Positions 63,472 to 64,000 of a stretch of 64,000 nucleotides of DNA are shown here, piece by piece. A program made the position numbers and the translations under genes. The stretch covers positions 1,240,001 through 1,304,000 of the forward strand of contig NZ_CP045809.1 in the NCBI RefSeq assembly GCF_025273675.1, read 5' to 3'. The stretch comes from Gordonia pseudamarae (lineage in GTDB: Bacteria > Actinomycetota > Actinomycetes > Mycobacteriales > Mycobacteriaceae). Numbering within the stretch: position 1 is the first letter of the stretch; every line of letters starts with the position of its first letter. Below the pieces are notes generated by a model, which had not been told where the DNA came from, ran no database searches, and saw only the letters and a list, made by a program, of their open reading frames with translations.

Positions 63472-64000
63472 TCAGTGGGCCGAAGGGGTACTCACCGAAT
63501 CCGCCTGGGCCAGGACTGCCTGGGCGAGTTTGACGTGTGCGGCGTCGACGAGTTGACCGTCGACGCTGGTGGCTCCGAGTCCGCGGGCCTCGGCGTCGCG
63601 GTAGGCATCCAGGTTGCGCCGGGCCCGCGAGACCTCTTCGGGGGTAGGCGAGTACACGGCGTTGGCGAGGTCGATCTGCGAGGGGTGGATGGCCCATTTG
63701 CCGTTGTAGCCGAGTGATGCCGCGTAGCGGGCCTGCCTCTGGTAGCCGTCGGCGTCGGCGAAATCGGGGTAGGGGGCGTCGATGGCGAGAATCCCCGCGA
63801 TCCGGGCGGCGGTCAGCACGGTCATCCGGGCGTAGTGCCAGAAGTCGCCCGGGTACGGGTCGCGCGGAACGAAGTTGGTGTCGACGCGGGCACCCTGTGA
63901 CACGCTCAGATCGCCGGCGCCGAAGATCAGTGCGTCCAGGCGTGGGCTTGCGGTGGCGATCTCCTCGGCGTGCGCGACGCCGGCGACGTCTTCGATGAGT
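63472..64000 (-). CDS. CitE-like HpcH/HpaI aldolase/citrate lyase family protein (5' end beyond window)
   Basis: The visible 175 residues of the minus-strand gene contain GAGDLSVSQGARVD, NGKWAIHPSQIDLANAVY and YDRxxRxN-like helices, the conserved metal-binding and CoA-lyase core of CitE/HpcH enzymes (CoA-ester lyase). The reading frame is open through base 64000, so the N-terminus lies outside the window. A GTG at 63903 falls within the family core and is not the start. Confidence 0.85.
   Translation of the reverse strand, partial: LIEDVAGVAHAEEIATASPRLDALIFGAGDLSVSQGARVDTNFVPRDPYPGDFWHYARMTVLTAARIAGILAIDAPYPDFADADGYQRQARYAASLGYNGKWAIHPSQIDLANAVYSPTPEEVSRARRNLDAYRDAEARGLGATSVDGQLVDAAHVKLAQAVLAQADSVSTPSAH

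Overview
The window is a high-GC actinobacterial chromosome segment, most likely from the mycolic-acid-bearing Mycobacteriales and probably Gordonia or a close relative. Two blocks keep the gene order of Mycobacterium tuberculosis. One is Fpg/Nei - SDR - pgi - chorismate mutase - uvrD - M23 peptidase - sucC - sucD (compare Rv0944-Rv0952). The other is mscL - SAF protein - (nhaA) - FmdB/Ruc - 5-FTHF cyclo-ligase - galU - moeA/glp - rimJ - glpR-like (compare Rv0985c-Rv0996). The lipid-related genes (WS/DGAT, FadD-like synthetase, F420-type oxidoreductase, flavin monooxygenase, TetR regulators) also fit this group. The genus is an inference; no rRNA is present.

Layout. 1-3.55 kb: copper operon (CsoR/RicR-type operator, CopZ-like chaperone, His-rich membrane protein, CopA ATPase). 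3.58-16.5 kb: accessory block with a three-gene PIN operon, an IS982 element with an IS630 element inserted in its terminal TA, a membrane protein stranded behind the IS, and a two-gene methyltransferase plus PLD/SNF2-helicase system. The methyltransferase gene is frameshifted at a 9-G tract. This block ends next to a tRNA-Arg(CCT). 16.8-30.6 kb: mostly core metabolism and repair (cobF, cysQ-like, Fpg/Nei, pgi, chorismate mutase, uvrD, sucCD, nitroreductase). 30.7-34.4 kb: nonapeptide-repeat protein with an RDD protein, a TetR regulator, a 6C-type small RNA, and an S4-domain ORF running in frame into a DUF3558 lipoprotein, followed by a second DUF3558 lipoprotein. 34.6-41.7 kb: glycosyltransferase/methyltransferase/prenyltransferase-like operon, LLM oxidoreductase, TetR and a flavin monooxygenase/hydrolase pair. 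41.8-47.7 kb: methyltransferase, quinone oxidoreductase, DUF2277, polar amino-acid ABC transporter, peroxiredoxin and thioesterase. 47.9-53.1 kb: lipid operon (acyltransferase, acyl-CoA synthetase, WS/DGAT, hydrolase). 53.2-64 kb: MscL with a long tail, SAF protein, NhaA, the CIRCE-controlled FmdB/Ruc protein, folate ligase, GalU, Glp/MoeA, a secreted serine protease, RimJ, a GlpR-like protein, and a truncated CitE-like lyase.

Regulatory signals tie parts together. KstR-like motifs (TnnAACnnGTTnnA) occur before the glycosyltransferase operon, the LLM oxidoreductase and the lipid operon. The first two promoters also share a second palindrome (CTAGACA-N2-TGTCCAG). A perfect CRP/GlxR site lies between the M23 peptidase and sucC. 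The most notable targets are the poly-G-interrupted methyltransferase with its helicase partner, the PIN operon, the S4/lipoprotein read-through, and a long palindromic repeat present in two copies 45 kb apart.
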